Source: Theropithecus gelada (Eukaryota; Chordata; Mammalia; Primates; Cercopithecidae). Taken from it: DNA of 64,000 bases. Below, piece by piece: positions 36,496 through 49,334 of the stretch. Position 1 is the stretch's first letter. Each line of letters opens with the position of its first letter. The translations under genes and the position numbers were made by a program. The notes beneath the pieces are model-generated. The model ran no database searches. It was given only the letters and a program-made list of their open reading frames with translations, and was not told the DNA's origin. The stretch lies in contig NC_037669.1 of assembly GCF_003255815.1 (NCBI RefSeq), positions 118,780,021 to 118,844,020 of the forward strand, read 5' to 3'.

Positions 36496-36848
36496 TAGGT
36501 TCAGTATTCCTCACCTGAAATGCTTGGGACCCTAGGTGTTTCAGATTTCAGATCTGAACTTTAGATTTTGGAATATCTGCATATACATAATACGAGGTAT
36601 CATATACAGATATCTTGGGGATGGGACCCAAGTCTAAACATGAAATTTCTGTTTCACATACACCCTTATACACATAACCTGAAGATAATTTTATACAATA
36701 TTTTAAATAATATTGTACATGAAACAAAGTTTTGGCTGCAACCAGTCACATGAGGTTGGGTGTGGAATTTTCCACTGTGGCATCCTGTCATCAAAAAGTT
36801 TCAGATCTTGGAGCATTTTGGATTTTCAAATTGCAGATGCTCAATCTG
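36496..36848. mobile_element. Tigger-type (TcMar) non-autonomous DNA transposon
   Basis: The ends form a degenerate inverted repeat (TAGGTTCAGTATTCCT at the left; AGATGCTCAATCTG at the right) with TA on both sides (36494-36495 and 36849-36850), as for Tc1/mariner insertion. Internal text such as TATCTTGGGGATGGGACCCA matches my memory of Tigger7/MER44-related elements. There is no transposase frame. Confidence 0.75.
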
Positions 36849-37664
36849 TATTATCTTCAGCACCCAGATCACACAAGGTAAAGAATAATTTAGTTTTGTG
36901 AGCTGGATCCGAAGTACTAGGAAAAAACCGAAAGGGTACCATTTCAGTTCATTTTCACAACCCTATCCCACTCCATGAGCAAGTAAAGTGATAAAGAGTA
37001 CTGCTCTGGAGAGGCAGGAAACTTGGATTATCCTGTTCCCACCAAGAACTATTTCTGTGTTCCTAAGCACAAGTCCTTCTCCAGCTCCCTACCTTTCTTT
37101 TTTGTTGTTTGTTTTGTTGTGTTTTATGTCACAGCCCTAGGTTTCTTCTCATATGCCCACTCCAGTTGACTTTGGTGCCTGCCTCGAGCGCAGAGTTGAG
37201 AAAGATTCACTGCCCTCACTCAGTGATAATTAGAGATGGCTGTCAAGGTCGTGGGATTAAGGAGACGGGAGATGCACGTCACATATTTGCCATCCACTGG
37301 TTAGAAAAAAGCACCGAGGACCCACCTGCTCAAGTTTTCTGAGGAACGACAGTAACAGAAAAGAGGAGGCACATCTGAAGTTGGAGAAGTTGGAGAGACA
37401 AAGTCTCTGGCTTCCACTTCTAATTCACTCAACATTTCAGAGATAATATTAATATCTGGAAATTCAGAATTGACTAATTTTAAAAATTTTAAAGCAACAT
37501 CTAACAATTAAGATATTAGGATTAAGCACAACTGTTCAACTCATATAACAGCCATCACAACTGACAGATATCACACCCAAAACACTGATACAAATGAATT
37601 ATCTATGTGGAAATCATATTTGTCATTAACATCATAAAAAGTTGAGATGGCCGACCTGAGAATT

Positions 37665-37740
37665 CATTCCCTCAGTTGTTCAAACATTTACTTGGTATCT
37701 TATGCAGCTGGCACTGTGCAGACCCTGGATATATAGTTTT
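37665..37740 (-). repeat. L2 LINE 3' relic
   Basis: TTCAAACATTTACTTGGTAT and CAGCTGGCACTGTGCAGACC follow reverse L2 3'-end order. Confidence 0.5.
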
Positions 37741-37897
37741 CCACTTATGGCTGACTTTGTAATTGAGCTATTCAACAGATTTTTAAATAATGAATCGACA
37801 CTGAGATTTTCAAACCTCCATGTCCTTGATCTTCACAAGACAGCCTTATTAGAATCTTGATTGTTTTAATGTTCTAAGAGGCTTCTATCAGAGATAT

Positions 37898-37958
37898 TAA
37901 GATAGTGCTATGACTGAAATTATATAAATGGCAAAAACCACAATTACTTTTGTACCCA
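37898..37958. mobile_element. MADE1 (mariner-derived) element, degraded left arm
   Basis: AATGGCAAAAACCACAATTA followed by CTTTTGTACCC (37927-37957) is nearly the complete right half of the palindromic MADE1 element. TTAAGATAGTGC at its left may be the remains of the other arm, with an internal deletion. Confidence 0.7.
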
Positions 37959-38354
37959 CCCAGCAATTTAAAATCTTCATACTGCTGAGGGCTTAATACA
38001 CCCTACATTCGATTTGCGCATGGTATGTGTGGTGCCGTCCCCTACCTTCGATCAACTGAGGACTCAGTACTGATCTTCCCATGGAAATCCTCCAAACCTC
38101 TGCGGACAGCTGTGCCACATTGCATCCTGTTTCCAACATTCACTAAGGAAATTTCCTCACCCCTAATGAATTCTTACTGTTTTTTCTAGGGTTTAAGAAA
38201 ATCCTATGGTAAAATATCTTGCCCCTAGTTTTATATTGTACTCCTATAACACACATTTTAAAAGATGTTTTCCTACATTCTTGATTCAAATATTTAATTC
38301 GGAAACAAGAATTAGTAAAGTAATAATAATAATTTGTGATGAACTAATTTTTAC

Positions 38355-38398
38355 TTTTACTTTGCAAATTAAATAATTTTACTTTGCAAATTAAATAA
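38355..38398. repeat. Perfect tandem duplication, 2 x 22 bp
   Basis: The unit beginning TTTTACTTTGCAAATTAAAT occurs at 38355-38376 and 38377-38398 without mismatch. Confidence 0.93.
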
Positions 38399-39164
38399 TT
38401 AACAATCTGTGCTGAACTAAATTTTACTTTGTCCTGTGGGTATTAGTTGCTCACTATGAATTTTGAGAGCTCACAGGACATTGAAAATCCCATTTATCCA
38501 AAACTAATTCTGTGAAATTCAATACCATGACAAGTCAGTGCTCTTGTCAATGCCTTTTTTGTCTCATAGAAAGCTAACTTATCACTTAAAACACAACCCT
38601 AAATATTATTTGCCTATTCTTTGTAAATTTTAAAGTCTGACAGTTGGATAAATGAGTAAAACTATTACTTTTTTTATAGCTTTTGTACAAGCTAATCATT
38701 TTAAGCATCACACATTCCACAGGAGAGTACCATCAACACAAATAATCATACAATCATAATGGCTACCTTTTGTAGAATTTATTTAAAATGTAGTTTTTAA
38801 ACGATCAATTGCAGTTTGTTTTTTTTTTAGATTTCACTACATAAAATTTATCTTTTTATTTATAAAAAAGTGTAACACTGGCACCTACTTTTAAATCAAT
38901 TAATTTATGAAACCATTCTCTTTTGTAGGATGTGTGTTGTCACTGAAATATACATCCTACAAAATACAGTTTAAAGAAATGTAATAGCTATGTACAAAAC
39001 ATTTCAAACATTTATATTCAGCAGATCAATTGCATTTCAAAATATAATTACGAAGGTACAGATTTGTGTGATTTGATATTTGGATATTACATTTAATTTA
39101 AAACACATTTTACAAGGGATTCATTCTAGCACTAGAGACACTGACTGAAACACACATGATACTG

Positions 39165-39320
39165 AGGAAAGATGACCGCGGTGGCCATCTGGAGATCTGG
39201 GTTTCAGTTCTGTTACGTATGCTAGCTGCATGGGTTAGGTTTCTCAGTCTACATTTATTTGCAACATAAAAAGTTTGGACTAGACTACCTGCAAATTCCC
39301 TTCTAATATGAAATTCTGTG
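39165..39320 (+). repeat. MIR/MIR3-like SINE
   Basis: GAGATCTGGGTTTCAGTTCT, CTAGCTGCATGGGTTAGGTT and TTTGGACTAGACTACCTGCA keep MIR-family order. Confidence 0.55.
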
Positions 39321-41217
39321 GTACCAGTACAGCAGTTTTGCTAATTTGGGATTAAAGTCATAAATAAAGGCCTACTTGAAGAAATTTTCCCTAGAAAGTA
39401 CCTTGTTTAGCCACATAACTTTACAGAAAAATTACAATAGCTGTACAACACTCATTTAGGTCACACCTTGAATGATAAGCATTTTTAGGCTGTCAGCTTT
39501 TCCAGGAACAAGATGTGGCAAGCAATTTCCTGGTTCTAAGCATATTACTTACTCTGAAAAAACCGAATGGCTGAGGTGATGAATGATAAAAGCTTCAAGA
39601 TCCATGAACCAAAGTGGTAATATACTACATTCTCATTTCTTGCTAACGTGGACTATATGCTCTTGCAGATTTCTAATTATTTAGAGATCTCCAATTACTT
39701 GGAGATCTAGAGCTAGGGCTCTCAAATTCTCCAACAGCCTTCACGTGCTACAGAAAGATCACAAATGGAGAACCATTTCATTCTTATAGCCCCTGGCAAA
39801 TACCAAAGATTCCAAATCATATTTTTACATCAGCATTAATTTTTTCCCCAGTGAGGGTTTGATTTCATTTCCAGCATGTTACAACCTATACAAGTTTTAA
39901 AAATGCAACATCAGGATTTAAAATTTGCAATGAAATTTGAAAAAAAAATGTTTTTTAATCAGCAGCACCTCTGAGATTATCTATTCCATCCCTTATTTTT
40001 CAGAGGTTACACCACTGATTAATGGCAGGATAAGGTCTCTTGCTTCTCAAATCACTTCAAATTTCTAAGCATATTTTCCACCTAAGTTTAGAAATGAAAT
40101 CTAACCAAGTTATAAGCTCTTTTAATGCCCACACACATATGCACTCACTCTTACTTATCAAATTCCAAAATGTTAATTATCCCACTGTCTTTCCCTATTA
40201 TATTAGCCTCTATGTGAGAAGTCCCAAACCTGGCAAGTACTACGGCTCACAGAGAAAACAAGTATTATCCACGTGAATAACAGCAGGTCTCTAAAAGACC
40301 AACAGCAGAAGAAAAAGATGGCTTCCATCAAGATGATAGTTTAGAATACAGGCAAGGTAAGTTATGTGCCTTAACTAGAAGTACATTACCTAAAAATAGG
40401 AAATCAATTATTTTCAAAAAAGGTATATTTATTTTCTAAACAAAAGAAAGATGACTCAAAATTATCCTTCTCATTCTGTTTGGAATCTACACTGTTTTGA
40501 GCATGCAGCTTCCTTCCATCTCCAGCAGTGGCCTGGGAGAAATGGAACTATAAACTCTGGTAAAGGTGAGGAAAAGCGAGAAACCACATGAAGCCAGGAA
40601 CTCACTACATGTGGTGTCTGCTTTTTAATAAATCTATCCAGGTGAAAATTTCTAAGGTATGTGACATAGGAAAAATACTCTGCTACATGCTAATACATCT
40701 TCTGTAGAAAACTTCTATCAAGCTTGAGAAACTCTGAGCTGAAGAGTTAGAAATTCTTTAACACTACACTTCAAAGAACTTTTAATAATATACACTGAGA
40801 ATCTCCCCAAGACCGAACGTTTCTGAACACACAAATTTTTAAGATCTAATGTTCACTAGAGAATGCCTTTTGGATAACTCTGTTGTAACAACTTAATTCA
40901 ACTCTCCTAATGAGATTATGTGAAATCCCAATTTTATAAAGATTATATGAAAATAAGAAATGTTATTAGCATTTCACTTACATAGTTCCTTTAAATAAGA
41001 ACTTAGCCCAATTTTTACATAAAGAGTCACATAATCAAATAGGCAATTCATGAGTCTAAAGGACTAATTGTACAATTTAATTTATCCATATAATAACAAA
41101 ATACGAGTCACATTTCCACATTAAACATGGCTTGAAATTGCCAATTTTCCAACGTGCCCTTGGAAGCATATACCATTTGTTCTTTATATTAAAAGGGATC
41201 CAGAGATTTTCACTTTA

Positions 41218-41508
41218 TTTTTTTTAAAAGACCAGGTCTTGCTCTGTCGTCCAGGCTGAAGTGCAGTGGCAGGATCATGGCTCACTGCAGCCTCTACCTC
41301 CCGAGGTCAAGCAAACCTCCTACCTTAGCCTCCCAGGGAGCTGGGAATACAGGTGTCTGCCACCATACCCAGCTAATTTTCAATTTATTGTAGAGACGTC
41401 ACCTCATTATGTTGCCCAGGCCAGTCTCAAACTTCTGGCCTCAAGTGATCCTCCTGCCTCAGCCTCCCAAAGTGCTGGGAATGCAGGTGTGAACCACCAC
41501 GCCTGGCC
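41218..41508 (-). mobile_element. AluJo element
   Basis: Reverse Alu with old spellings (TCATGGCTCACTGCAGCCTC, TGGCCTCAAGTGATCCTCCT), full length. Confidence 0.9.
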
Positions 41509-43077
41509 CCGAGCTTAATTGTTTAGGTCTTAGACAACAAATCTCAAGCATTCATTTCTCCTGGATGAAATATCACTTTTTACAAATAATATTTTTTAAA
41601 TCTTCTGCAATTTCTGCCACCTTTACAAACAGAAAAATAAAAACTCTCTGGAATAGACTATATATACACCCATAGGGCCCTTCCAATGTGTATCTAAGAA
41701 ACAAGCAATGTGGCCATGCACTTTTAACATCGGAATCCATTATGCATTAATAGTTCAACAAAGGAAGCACTTTTCCCCAGACTCACATTCCATGTTACCA
41801 CTTCCACAGTCAAAGCACTGAGGTTAATTCCTTTGAATTGCTATCTCTTCTCTTCTGCATACCATCAGCAATCATAACTGTAATCATAAAAAGTCTAGAC
41901 CTCAAAGAAGCAGAGGTCTTAGATAATCACATCAAGGAGCTGCAAGTTTCAATTGCCTACCAAGAGCCATGGAGTGTCGATGAGTGAAGTGGTCAACCTT
42001 TCCTTTTTATTTCCTTTTGAAAAATATGGCTGAATATTTCTTCATATTTAAAAATTAAAGAATGTAAAAGATGGCAAAAAGCAACTGACAACCCAGCTTC
42101 AGTATCAAGAGTCAACAGACAGTCAGGGGGACTGGTAAACTACAGAGCAAATGCCCTTTCTTAACAAGTGAGCTGCTATTTAGTTCGAGACCCTCACTAC
42201 CATACAGGAATGCAGGCCGTGTTGCCAGATCTTTCAGTTTCTAAAGAAAAAAAACAAAACAAACAAATCAAAAAAGCTAGAAATCTTATTTTACATGAAA
42301 TCCCTGAGTTCTTAAATGTTGCTTGCAAAGTTTTTAAAACACTGTACAAAACCAAATGCAAAAAAAATCTGTAGGCCATATCCTGAAGCCCAGCTTTACA
42401 AATTCAATCTCATTGATCAAATCAAATGAGGCAAGCAGTATCATCCAAAGATGTCCCACTACTTGCTCAAAGTTGAAAACATAATCTAAGATCAAAGAGA
42501 TGATTTCATCTCCTTGTAGCACCACATATTTACCACACGTTGATTCATTTCATCACCAAATTTACTACGGAGCTGGAGCACCTACTATGGATTAATATGC
42601 TGTTCCAGAAACTGAAACTTCACCAGTGCCCAAGACAAAAAAAGAAAGGCAAAAATTCTTGTTCTCATTAAGTTTACATTCTCGTAAGGGGAAAGAAACA
42701 ATGAACATAAGTAAATTATGTAGTATGCAAGAAAATGATACACAGTATTTTAAAAAACAGAACAGAGTAATTGAAATCAGGAGCACTAACTACATCGTCC
42801 CCTACCTTATGAAAGTTTTATTTGGGGCCAAAATCTTTTCTAAGGAGATAAGAAGCCGAACATGGCCAAACCATGTAACTGGACAAATTGACTTTGAATG
42901 TCTCCATTTCCTTATCCATAAAATAAAGATACTGTTACCTGATCTATGTAGCCCCAACTTATGTTGAGGACAACCATTAGCTAAATATTTGAGTGAACAA
43001 AAGTGAAAATAACACTGTTTTAATGGTAGAAGCATAATACTGCCTCATAAATCTTTCCAGAGATTCAGAATATACAT
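41509..43077. other. Intronic sequence; L2 relic inside
   Basis: Apart from the L2 entry, nothing is recognised. Confidence 0.4.
42535..42745 (-). repeat. L2 LINE 3' fragment
   Basis: GGAGCACCTACTATGGATTA, TGTTCTCATTAAGTTTACAT and AACAATGAACATAAGTAAAT preserve reverse L2 3'-end order. Confidence 0.6.
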
Positions 43078-43079
43078 AT

Positions 43080-43102
43080 GTGTGTGCGTGTGTGTGTGTG
43101 TA

Positions 43103-43140
<38 letters not shown>
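43080..43140. repeat. Compound (TG)n(TA)n microsatellite
   Basis: About 20 TG units with two interruptions (43080-43119), then about 11 TA units, running directly into the poly-T of the next Alu. Likely length-variable. Confidence 0.95.
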
Positions 43141-43155
<15 letters not shown>

Positions 43156-43429
43156 GAGACAAGTTCTGTCACCCAGGCTGGAGTGCAGTGGCACCATCAC
43201 AGCTCACCACAGCCTTGACCTCCCAGGCTCAGGTGATCCTCCCACCTCTGCCTCCCAAATAGCTGGGACTACAAGCGTGCACCACCACTCCCAGCTAATT
43301 TTATTTTTTTGTAGAGATGGGGTTTTGCAACATTGCCCAGCCTGGTCTCAAACTCCTGGCCTCAAGCAATCTTCCCACCTTGGCCTCCCAAGCTGCTGGG
43401 ATTAAAGACATGAGCTACAGCACCCAGCC
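43141..43429 (-). mobile_element. AluJb element
   Basis: Fifteen T, then a reverse Alu with J-type spellings (CTCACCACAGCCTTGACCTC, CTGGCCTCAAGCAATCTTCC). Confidence 0.92.
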
Positions 43430-46400
43430 CAGCATACTTTGTAAATGTCCCAAGCACTTTGATCCTTCCAAAGTAACAAGTAGCCACTAAAATCATTAAT
43501 GTTTCCCTTCCATTCTGATGTTGACTAATCCAAAGGCTACAGAACTGTGGCAACCTCCATGACCTCTAGGAGAGGCTCTTACTTTTTTATACCTCTCTAT
43601 TGTCTGAAAAAAAAATTTTTTACTAAGAATATAAATAACTTTCATAATTAAAACAAAAAATAAACTAAAGTCACAATGCAGTTAAGAAACAGAACTAAAC
43701 CTATGCCTGGGTCCACATGGCTACTATACTTTCATTTCACAAAAAGATCAATAGATTTAACAGTGTAGAAACAAGATTTATAATTCCTGATTTTAGTGTG
43801 TGTTTTTTATTATAATCTGACTACATCCTGAAGTCTAAGATGTCAATATACAGAAGAAATCAAGTTCTTCATATTTTCCACCCATCTTCACTCTAATTAT
43901 TCAGCACTTACCATTTTTATTATGAATTTGCTTCCTACCAACTACCTGATGTCTTGTATTCTCTGTGAAGTTGCTAGTGAAGTATTTTATTTGATTGTCG
44001 TAATTACAGGACATGATCATTGTGAGATACCCCTCCATAGGTCTCTCATGCTTCTACATATCCTGCCATTTTGTATCAAGGCCGTTTCTCAAAGTTGTTT
44101 GCAGTGAGCAACCTGAACAGACAAATGAGGTAGTATCTTCCCCCTTGGAACAAAGAGCAAGTTCATTTACTGCATGCTATAAAAGCAGCGGATTCTACGA
44201 GTTTAGTGTTCCTCAGCAGCAACGCAAACCCAAAGTGTGTGCAGCTCCATCTGCACGCTCCATCCCTATCACCCCTATGGGACATGGGGGCAAGGATGAA
44301 CCAACATAGGCATGCCAGTAAGTTCTAGGCACAAGAGTTTACACTATTTGGTATGTCAGGAGTAATACAGTTGTTTTTCTGTGGTACAGGAACCCCTTGT
44401 CTTCTCCCAACATCCATGAAACTGTGGCAGGCTAACTATCACTTGAAGTAATGTAAAATCAAAACCCAGACTCAACAACATCAAATCAAGTTAAATAATC
44501 ACTTATTTATTCTGAGATGTTGTTCTTGGTAAGCTTACACACCACATTTGCAAACATTCTAAACCTAACAGCATGCCTAGTTTCTTCTGTACTTTATCAC
44601 TAAAGCACACAAACATACATACAGACATGAAATATCACGCTCCATACTGGGTTTCAGAAATGCTTAATAAACTTCAACGGAATCTAACTTTCACTAATTC
44701 ATTACCTCTTACTTCTAAATGAGTAGAGAGCTACATCTGGATGTGAAACTGGCATTTCCAATCCAGTTTTCTACCCTTGCACTCCCTCAGCACTGACTTC
44801 AGAGAAAAGAAGACTAAGTTCTAGGCAAAGAGTCATAAAAATCCACATTAAGTCAAACTTCTCTGGGCCTGAATCTGTTTACCCACAAAGCAAGAGGGCC
44901 AGACCAGAGGGACTTGTCTCTTTTTCCAGTTACAATTCCAGTGATTCCACGTTCAGCCTATACATGTGTGGAACATTCTTTGCTGCTTCGTTCAGTGCTG
45001 GAGTAGGTTACAAAGTGTGGTCCTGCTGAACGGCTGGAGAATGAACTAGATGTCCTCTCAGGATGACTCCCGGCCCTATAATCCCATGATGTGCTTATAA
45101 TGGAATTTGGCTGTCCTTATAATTAGAAATGTAGCTTGCTGGTCACACATCTGGATCAGATAAATCTGCACAAATAGCATTTCACCAGAAGCAGAAATGC
45201 CAAGCATCCAGCAGCTGTGTTGTTACATCAGCCTTGAAAATAACAAGGAATACTATTTATCCATAGAAAGTAAACGACTGGGTCAGGCAGGAATAAAGCT
45301 CAGTTTATTCACATTAGTTGGGGACAGGAAAAAATGTTTATAAAAATATATACTGGTCAGACCTCCACATTAATTTATGAGAGTGATGAAGAAAATAATT
45401 CATATACACAAAAGAATTCAAATGCCAAAACTATATCCTTATTTCCTGCCATCTTAATGATGAGTTTCTTTTAATTGAACTTTTATAAATGTAAGAGGCT
45501 CCCCTGACTTGCATCTCAACATATCACGCAGAATTGTGAACCTAATCCACAATTAAGTATTATCAAAGTGTCAAATGTACCCTGGGAATATTCACATCCA
45601 TAGAAAATAAATGTGTTTCAAGTTAACAATTAATTTCACTCAGCCATTGTGCCCGGATAATATAAAACAAGAGGAAATTATTTTCCTTAAAAGAAATAAC
45701 AGCTCTTTTTAGCAATTAGGTAAGCATTAACTACCTTTCACTTTGAAGCACATTTCTTAAAACCGAAAGCGTAATGCACTAATCTAATTGCTCTGAAGAA
45801 TAACTGTCAAAAGACATGACTAGTGACAAATAGGTGTGAATACCAAATCTGTCACCTGTTACTAACCTTACCAACATAGCCATTTGATCTTCTAATTTAT
45901 AATACTGTTCAGAATTTTATTTTCTGCATTCAAAAGTTTATTCAGCATATTATTGACTTAAGGAAAAAGAAAACTTTTCTATCAAGTTGATGCCCTATTT
46001 TGAAATGTATGTATGAAATTAAGTCTTAAGGTTTTATCCTGTAAAACGTAAAACTCATAATAGAGTCACTTTATATAAAACTATTATGTACCCATAATAA
46101 TTAAAAATTAAAAGTCAAAAAGTCACTTTACATGCAAAGCACAAATATGGAAAATCACAATATTAGCATGACTGCCCTTACTTCAAAATTCCAGACTCAT
46201 GTCAGTAAGTTTTGTGCTCTGTAAAGAAAAACAAAGAGAACAAAAATCAGAGAGCTACTGAGACAAAAGAAACGCCACCCACACCACGGTTACATTTCTG
46301 ATTAATGAAGAAAACAGTGATGATTAGAGAAGTAAAGTAAGACAGAAGCAAATTTCTGTAGTTGCTAAGTGGGAGAATCCAAAACGTAATCGAACTCTCA

Positions 46401-47002
46401 GTTCTTACATCTGTAAACTGCTAGTGCCAATTAATACCTATGATCAATCCCGAAGAGAGTACTGGGATAAAAAAGTCAACTGAATAGATGAATCTTAGGG
46501 AAAACAGAGTTAATACATCACAACTTTCAATCGCTATATATCTATTGTTAAACTAAAATCTTAGACTAGAATGACACCCTGATGGTCAATCAGTTTTTAA
46601 GAGCGCATTAACTATTTCCAAACAAAGGGAAACAATGTAAGCAGCTGAAGCCCTTAACTTGTATGAATTCCTAAGTAAGTTACTATAAGGAAAATGAGTC
46701 CAACCCTTGAAACAATCTAACAGTTGCATTCTAACAGAGAATCTACCCTACAAGGATTTTACATGAAACACATGAGGTGCCCTTAATAGACACAGAGAGG
46801 AGATTCACAGTCTAACTCCCCTCTGAGGCCTGGCAGGTTTTTACTAAATAAACATCAACTCTGAACCCAGGATGGACACATCAGTCTACCACCACCAGAT
46901 TACAGGTGAGCTCTGAGCCTTCGGGCTTTATCCCAAAGTGAAACAACACTAGAAGGGCAGGTTCCATCCCTTCAAGACTAGAGTCAAAAATTCAAAGATT
47001 CC
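43430..47002. other. Intronic sequence with few recognisable repeats
   Basis: Only a MIR-like relic near 44830 was noticed. No gene or RNA is supported. Confidence 0.4.
44830..44955 (+). repeat. MIR-like relic
   Basis: CTTCTCTGGGCCTGAATCTG followed by TTACCCACAAAGCAAGAGGG and CCAGACCAGAGGGACTTGTC follows MIR/MIR3 3'-half order. Confidence 0.45.
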
Positions 47003-47331
47003 GGCCTGGGACAGTGCCTCACACCTGTAATCCCAACACTGTGGGAGGCTGAGGCAGGAAAATTGCCTGAGACCAGGAGTTCAAGACCAGCCTGGGCAAT
47101 ATAGCAAGACCCTTCGTCTCTAGGGAAAAAAAAAAAAAAAATTTAATTAGCCAGGCATGGTAGTACATACTTATAGTCCTAGCTACTTGGGAGGCTGAGG
47201 CAGAAGGATCACTTGAGCCCAGGAGTTCAAGGTTGCAGGGAGCTAGGATCATGCCACTGCACCCCAGCCTCAGTGACACAGTGAGAGTCCGTCTCTTAAA
47301 AAAAAAAAAAAAAAGAAAAAAAGAAAAAAAA
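47003..47331 (+). mobile_element. AluJo element
   Basis: Old dimeric Alu with a long A-rich linker between arms (47125-47142) and an A-rich tail containing G interruptions. Confidence 0.9.
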
Positions 47332-48038
47332 TTCTAAGCTTCAGAGGATGCCTTCAACTTCAAGGGTGGGAACTCCCAAGATATGGTTAACAGCAGGACC
47401 ACACTCAATTTCAAAAATCAATTAATGAAATATCCAATCTCCTTTCAAAGCCCTGGATACAAGGCAATTAATGAAACTGGGTAGTACCCCTTTATTTTAT
47501 AATTCAGGTAACTGAATGTCATTAGCAACTAGGTCTAAGAATGAAGTATGAACACTTTGTAAGGCAAACCTTATTTTTCTGTTTTGAGTTTTTCCGTAGC
47601 TCCATTTTCTTGACTGGGCATTTAACAAACTTTTTGTTTTAGGACCCTGTTTGTGATCTCAGATTTGAAGCTGAGCATCTGAGATGTTACACAGCCTCAT
47701 AGACAGGGTTTCAGTTACCAAGACTGACAGATCAACAGCTAGGCCAGCAGTGCAAAAATCCACTATCTGTTTTTAAAGCAACGGATTTTCTGCCTCCATT
47801 CTTTTCATTTCCAGGAATAATACTTCTCTCACGACAGGCAGAGACTTGTAAAATGAGAAGGAGTACTTATCAGAAACCAGACTTCCTCCCTCTCCACACC
47901 CAGCACCTCTCTTTAAAAAATGTCCCAAATCCTGTCTTTATTAGAATTTGAATTTTGTCATCTTAAAGGATACTGGTGACTTGCCCATATTATGGCTATA
48001 CAGGAATTATCTTCCATCCCCAGTGCTAACGTAAGATC
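47332..48038. other. Intronic sequence without recognised repeats
   Basis: A minus-strand AATAAA (plus TTTATT at 47938-47943) lies about 95 bases beyond the stop of the open frame described next. Confidence 0.4.
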
Positions 48039-48287
48039 TCAACAACAGCCAGCACAAGAATAATCCCAAGATACCTCTGCTTTGGTGGCAGAAATGCCCT
48101 GATTGCAAAATTTCTTTCCAATTATCTGAAGTCTTTTGTGTCTGTATCTGTCCAATTTACTCACCAGTTTGTTCTTCCTGATCTCTTCTATTAAACTAGC
48201 AGGAGCATCTGGTACTGCAGCTCCCAACACAGAATCCCCCCAAGGCCAAACTTCATCTTTGGAGAAAGGGAGAGACCCATTCTGGAT
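48039..48287 (-). pseudogene. Unidentified protein-like open frame
   Basis: The minus strand is open for 82 codons between a TAA at 48288-48290 and a TGA at 48039-48041. The translation has the feel of real protein: a PFSKDEVWPWGDSVLGAAVP segment, then a helix-like, basic segment (SLIEEIRKNKLVSKLDRYRH). There is no ATG near its N-terminal end, so if real it is a fragment, such as a retrocopy piece or an exon. An AATAAA lies about 95 bases beyond the stop, but no poly-A tail follows. I do not recognise the family, and chance cannot be excluded. Confidence 0.25.
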
Positions 48288-48290
48288 TTA

Positions 48291-49320
48291 ACAAGCATGA
48301 GGACCACACAGGTTCCTGAGACTTAAAACACATTTATTTTTTTTCCTCCAACCAGCCGAGGACAGAAGATACTGAGGCCTTGTCTCAATTCTAACATGCT
48401 ATAGTTTAAGAGCATGACTTTTGCAGTACTTAAGTAATGATGAATTCATAATTTTGTTGTCATGTCTTCCTAATTCTGGGGAGATCATTCATTCATTTAT
48501 AAATCTAGGGCCAGATCAAACTAGGTCAACCAATACTGACCTTATATAAATGTCAATCTCTACCAAGGCCCTACTGCACACATAATTTCTACGAGGCGTG
48601 AATTAAATTATTATCTCAAAGGTTACTAAAAGACCGACCTCAGAGATTTCGTGGGGAAAAGTCATCAGCGTGTTCTTTATTACCTGTATCAACAGATCGT
48701 GTAGTAAACACACTCCCGTGGCAATCATGTGATGGTCATCACCAAGAGAACTTCCTTTAGAAGGCTGCCTTGGGCAGGAACATTGAAAACTTTCACCTGA
48801 ATTGCCCCTCTTATTTGAGGAATGCACCCTCAAACCAATGAGCACAAGAAAGATGCCTGGGTGGCAGCGGGCAGAAAGTTATCATTAAAGTCAAAGTGTT
48901 TAGTGCAGATTGCCCTCAACGAAAGCACCAGTTTTCTCATCTACATCAACCTTAATGTTTCAGTATATATAAATATCTACCCCCAATCAGCCTACTGCTC
49001 ATTTCAAAGAAGCTAGTATGAAAAAGACAAGGCAGGTTTTTTTCACAAATGAAATTTACTATTTTCAAACAAAAGGAAAGGAATACATTCTGCAGTCCCT
49101 GGCTCCTCTACCTTCTTCTGATGCAGCGACCTATATTCCACTGGAGGTTGACATTGCGACAGCCCCCAAACCACAAGATACTATTTGCAGGTCCATATTA
49201 CAAAACAGCTATTTTCACATATTTCAAATTGGGGGAAGGGTTCATTTTAAGAATTAGTACAAAGTGTCATCTCACCTTAAAGAACAAGTCTAAGGAAAAG
49301 AATTCACAGAAAAAGAGTTT
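48291..49320. other. Intronic sequence without recognised elements
   Basis: Nothing supported on either strand. Confidence 0.4.
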
Positions 49321-49334
49321 AAAATATAAGCTCT

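Larger units (their letters stand above)
36851..41216. other. Intronic sequence with sparse old relics
   Basis: Contains the L2, MADE1, tandem duplication and MIR entries listed separately. A 68-codon minus frame at 37301-37507 looks mildly protein-like but has no family resemblance. Confidence 0.4.

Noticed and set aside
37301..37507. Mildly protein-like 68-codon minus frame
   Set aside because: Short, no homolog recognised, and no splice or poly-A context; weaker than the frame at 48039-48287.
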